Source of the DNA: DSWT01 sp049975385 | Lineage (GTDB): Bacteria; Chloroflexota; Anaerolineae; B4-G1; SLSP01 | Reading direction: 5' to 3' | Length of the DNA stretch: 14,870 bases | NCBI GenBank assembly: GCA_049975385.1 | Contig: JBNGDO010000132.1 | Coordinates: forward strand, 1-14,870 | Part shown: in pieces, positions 14,201 to 14,870 of the stretch | How the letters are laid out: the number at the start of each line of letters is the position of its first letter | How positions within the stretch are numbered: position 1 is the first letter of the stretch | Program-made: the position numbers and the translations under genes | Notes under the pieces: generated by a model | Told to the model about the DNA's origin: nothing | The model's input: only the letters and a program-made list of their open reading frames with translations | Databases searched by the model: none

Positions 14201-14228
14201 CTGTCTACTGTCTACCGTCTACCGTCTA
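14201..14228. repeat. Heptamer repeat arm, 4 units (CTGTCTA/CCGTCTA type)
   Basis: Four units in exact register (CTGTCTA twice, CCGTCTA twice) ending directly at the trpE stop codon (TAG at 14231-14229). The same units lie at the proB 3' end (1356-1376). No U-tract follows the hairpin on the minus strand, so it is not a standard terminator. Confidence 0.85.
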
Positions 14229-14870
14229 CTAAATTCCTTCCTCCGCCATCACAATCGCCCTGCTCAGCGCGCTGGCTTTGTGGAGCGTTTCGTGATATTC
14301 CTTTGTCGGGTCGCTGTCGGCGACGATACCGGCGCCGGCTTGCAGGTAGGCCACGCCATCCTTTAGCACGATGGTGCGGATAGTGATACAAGTGTCCATG
14401 TTGCCGTTGAATCCAAAGTAGCCTACCGCGCCACCGTAGGGACCGCGTTTGATGCCTTCGAGTTCGTCGATGATCTCCATCGCGCGGATTTTGGGCGCGC
14501 CACTGAGCGTGCCCGCCGGGAACGTAGCACGCAGCAGATCGTAGGCGTCCAGCCCATCGCGCAGGTGGCCTTCGACGTGGCTGACGAGGTGGATGACGTG
14601 CGAGTAGGACTCGGTGACGAGCAGTTCGGGGACGTGGACGGTGTTGAAATCGCAGACGCGCCCCAGATCGTTGCGCCCCAGATCGACCAGCATCACGTGT
14701 TCGGCGCGTTCTTTGGGATCGGCGTGCAGTTCGGCTTCGAGCGCCTTATCCTCGGCGGGCGTCGCGCCGCGCGGGCGCGTCCCGGCGATGGGCCGCACGG
14801 CGGCAGTGCGATCCGTCAGCCGCACCAGCACCTCCGGCGACGATCCCACCAGATGCAGGTCGTCCAGCTC
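14229..14870 (-). CDS. trpE: Anthranilate synthase component I, C-terminal part (5' end outside window)
   Basis: Chorismate-binding subunit that, with TrpG ammonia, makes anthranilate, the first and normally tryptophan-inhibited step. Only the last 213 residues are in the window, and the frame is open to the edge. The visible part holds chorismate-binding-domain motifs: VGSSPEVLVR, RPIAGTRPRG, VMLVDLGRNDLGRV, FPAGTLSGAPKIRAMEII, GPYGGAVGYFGFNGNMDT and AGAGIVADSDPTKEY. The N-terminal region with the tryptophan-binding site, and any trp leader, are not visible. PabB is related, but the trpGD context and the motif set favour TrpE. A GTG at 14849 is an internal codon, not the start. Confidence 0.95.
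   Translation of the reverse strand, partial: ELDDLHLVGSSPEVLVRLTDRTAAVRPIAGTRPRGATPAEDKALEAELHADPKERAEHVMLVDLGRNDLGRVCDFNTVHVPELLVTESYSHVIHLVSHVEGHLRDGLDAYDLLRATFPAGTLSGAPKIRAMEIIDELEGIKRGPYGGAVGYFGFNGNMDTCITIRTIVLKDGVAYLQAGAGIVADSDPTKEYHETLHKASALSRAIVMAEEGI

Overview
All genes in this window lie on the minus strand, so it reads from high to low coordinates. It holds a tryptophan biosynthesis cluster, then a short regulatory leader, then a citrate synthase-proline biosynthesis cluster. The DNA is GC-rich with short spacers, and a run of exactly 100 N shows it is a scaffolded draft assembly. Gene order, the fused peptide-transporter permease and the short periodic repeats in the spacers would suit a Chloroflexota (Anaerolineae-like) bacterium. 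That is an impression from protein style, not a placement from marker genes.

Trp region (14870 to 4016): trpE (C-terminal part only, cut by the window edge), trpG, trpD, a GNAT acetyltransferase, a SAM methyltransferase, an 858-residue OppB-OppC fused ABC permease, trpS (TrpRS), trpC, trpF, trpB and trpA. All steps from chorismate to tryptophan are represented, plus the enzyme that charges tRNA-Trp. The set is interrupted between trpD and trpC by about 5 kb of mostly non-trp genes. The trpB 3' end and the trpA 5' end are lost in the N gap.

Leader (about 4019 to 3812): a TTGACA promoter overlaps the trpA stop codon. It is followed by a possible 23-codon leader peptide rich in Ile and then in Pro/Gln/Arg, two nested helices, a segment that can pair with the 5' arm of a terminator, and a 14-bp terminator with a U-tract. 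The layout matches a transcription attenuator for the downstream genes and is the most interesting item here.

Citrate synthase-proB-proA region (3763 to 4): citrate synthase supplies carbon towards 2-oxoglutarate and glutamate. ProB and ProA then take glutamate to glutamate-semialdehyde, the proline precursor. Pro/Gln/Arg codons in the leader would fit control by glutamate-family amino acids.

Repeats: three spacers (proB-proA, trpG-trpD, trpE-trpG) are built of degenerate 7-bp units that run up to or into the stop codons. A separate family of about 9-bp units fills the trpC-trpF spacer, encodes the end of TrpC, and forms a 58-bp palindrome inserted in frame inside trpF. No RNA genes, insertion sequences or CRISPR arrays were seen. 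No spacer exceeds 300 bp.
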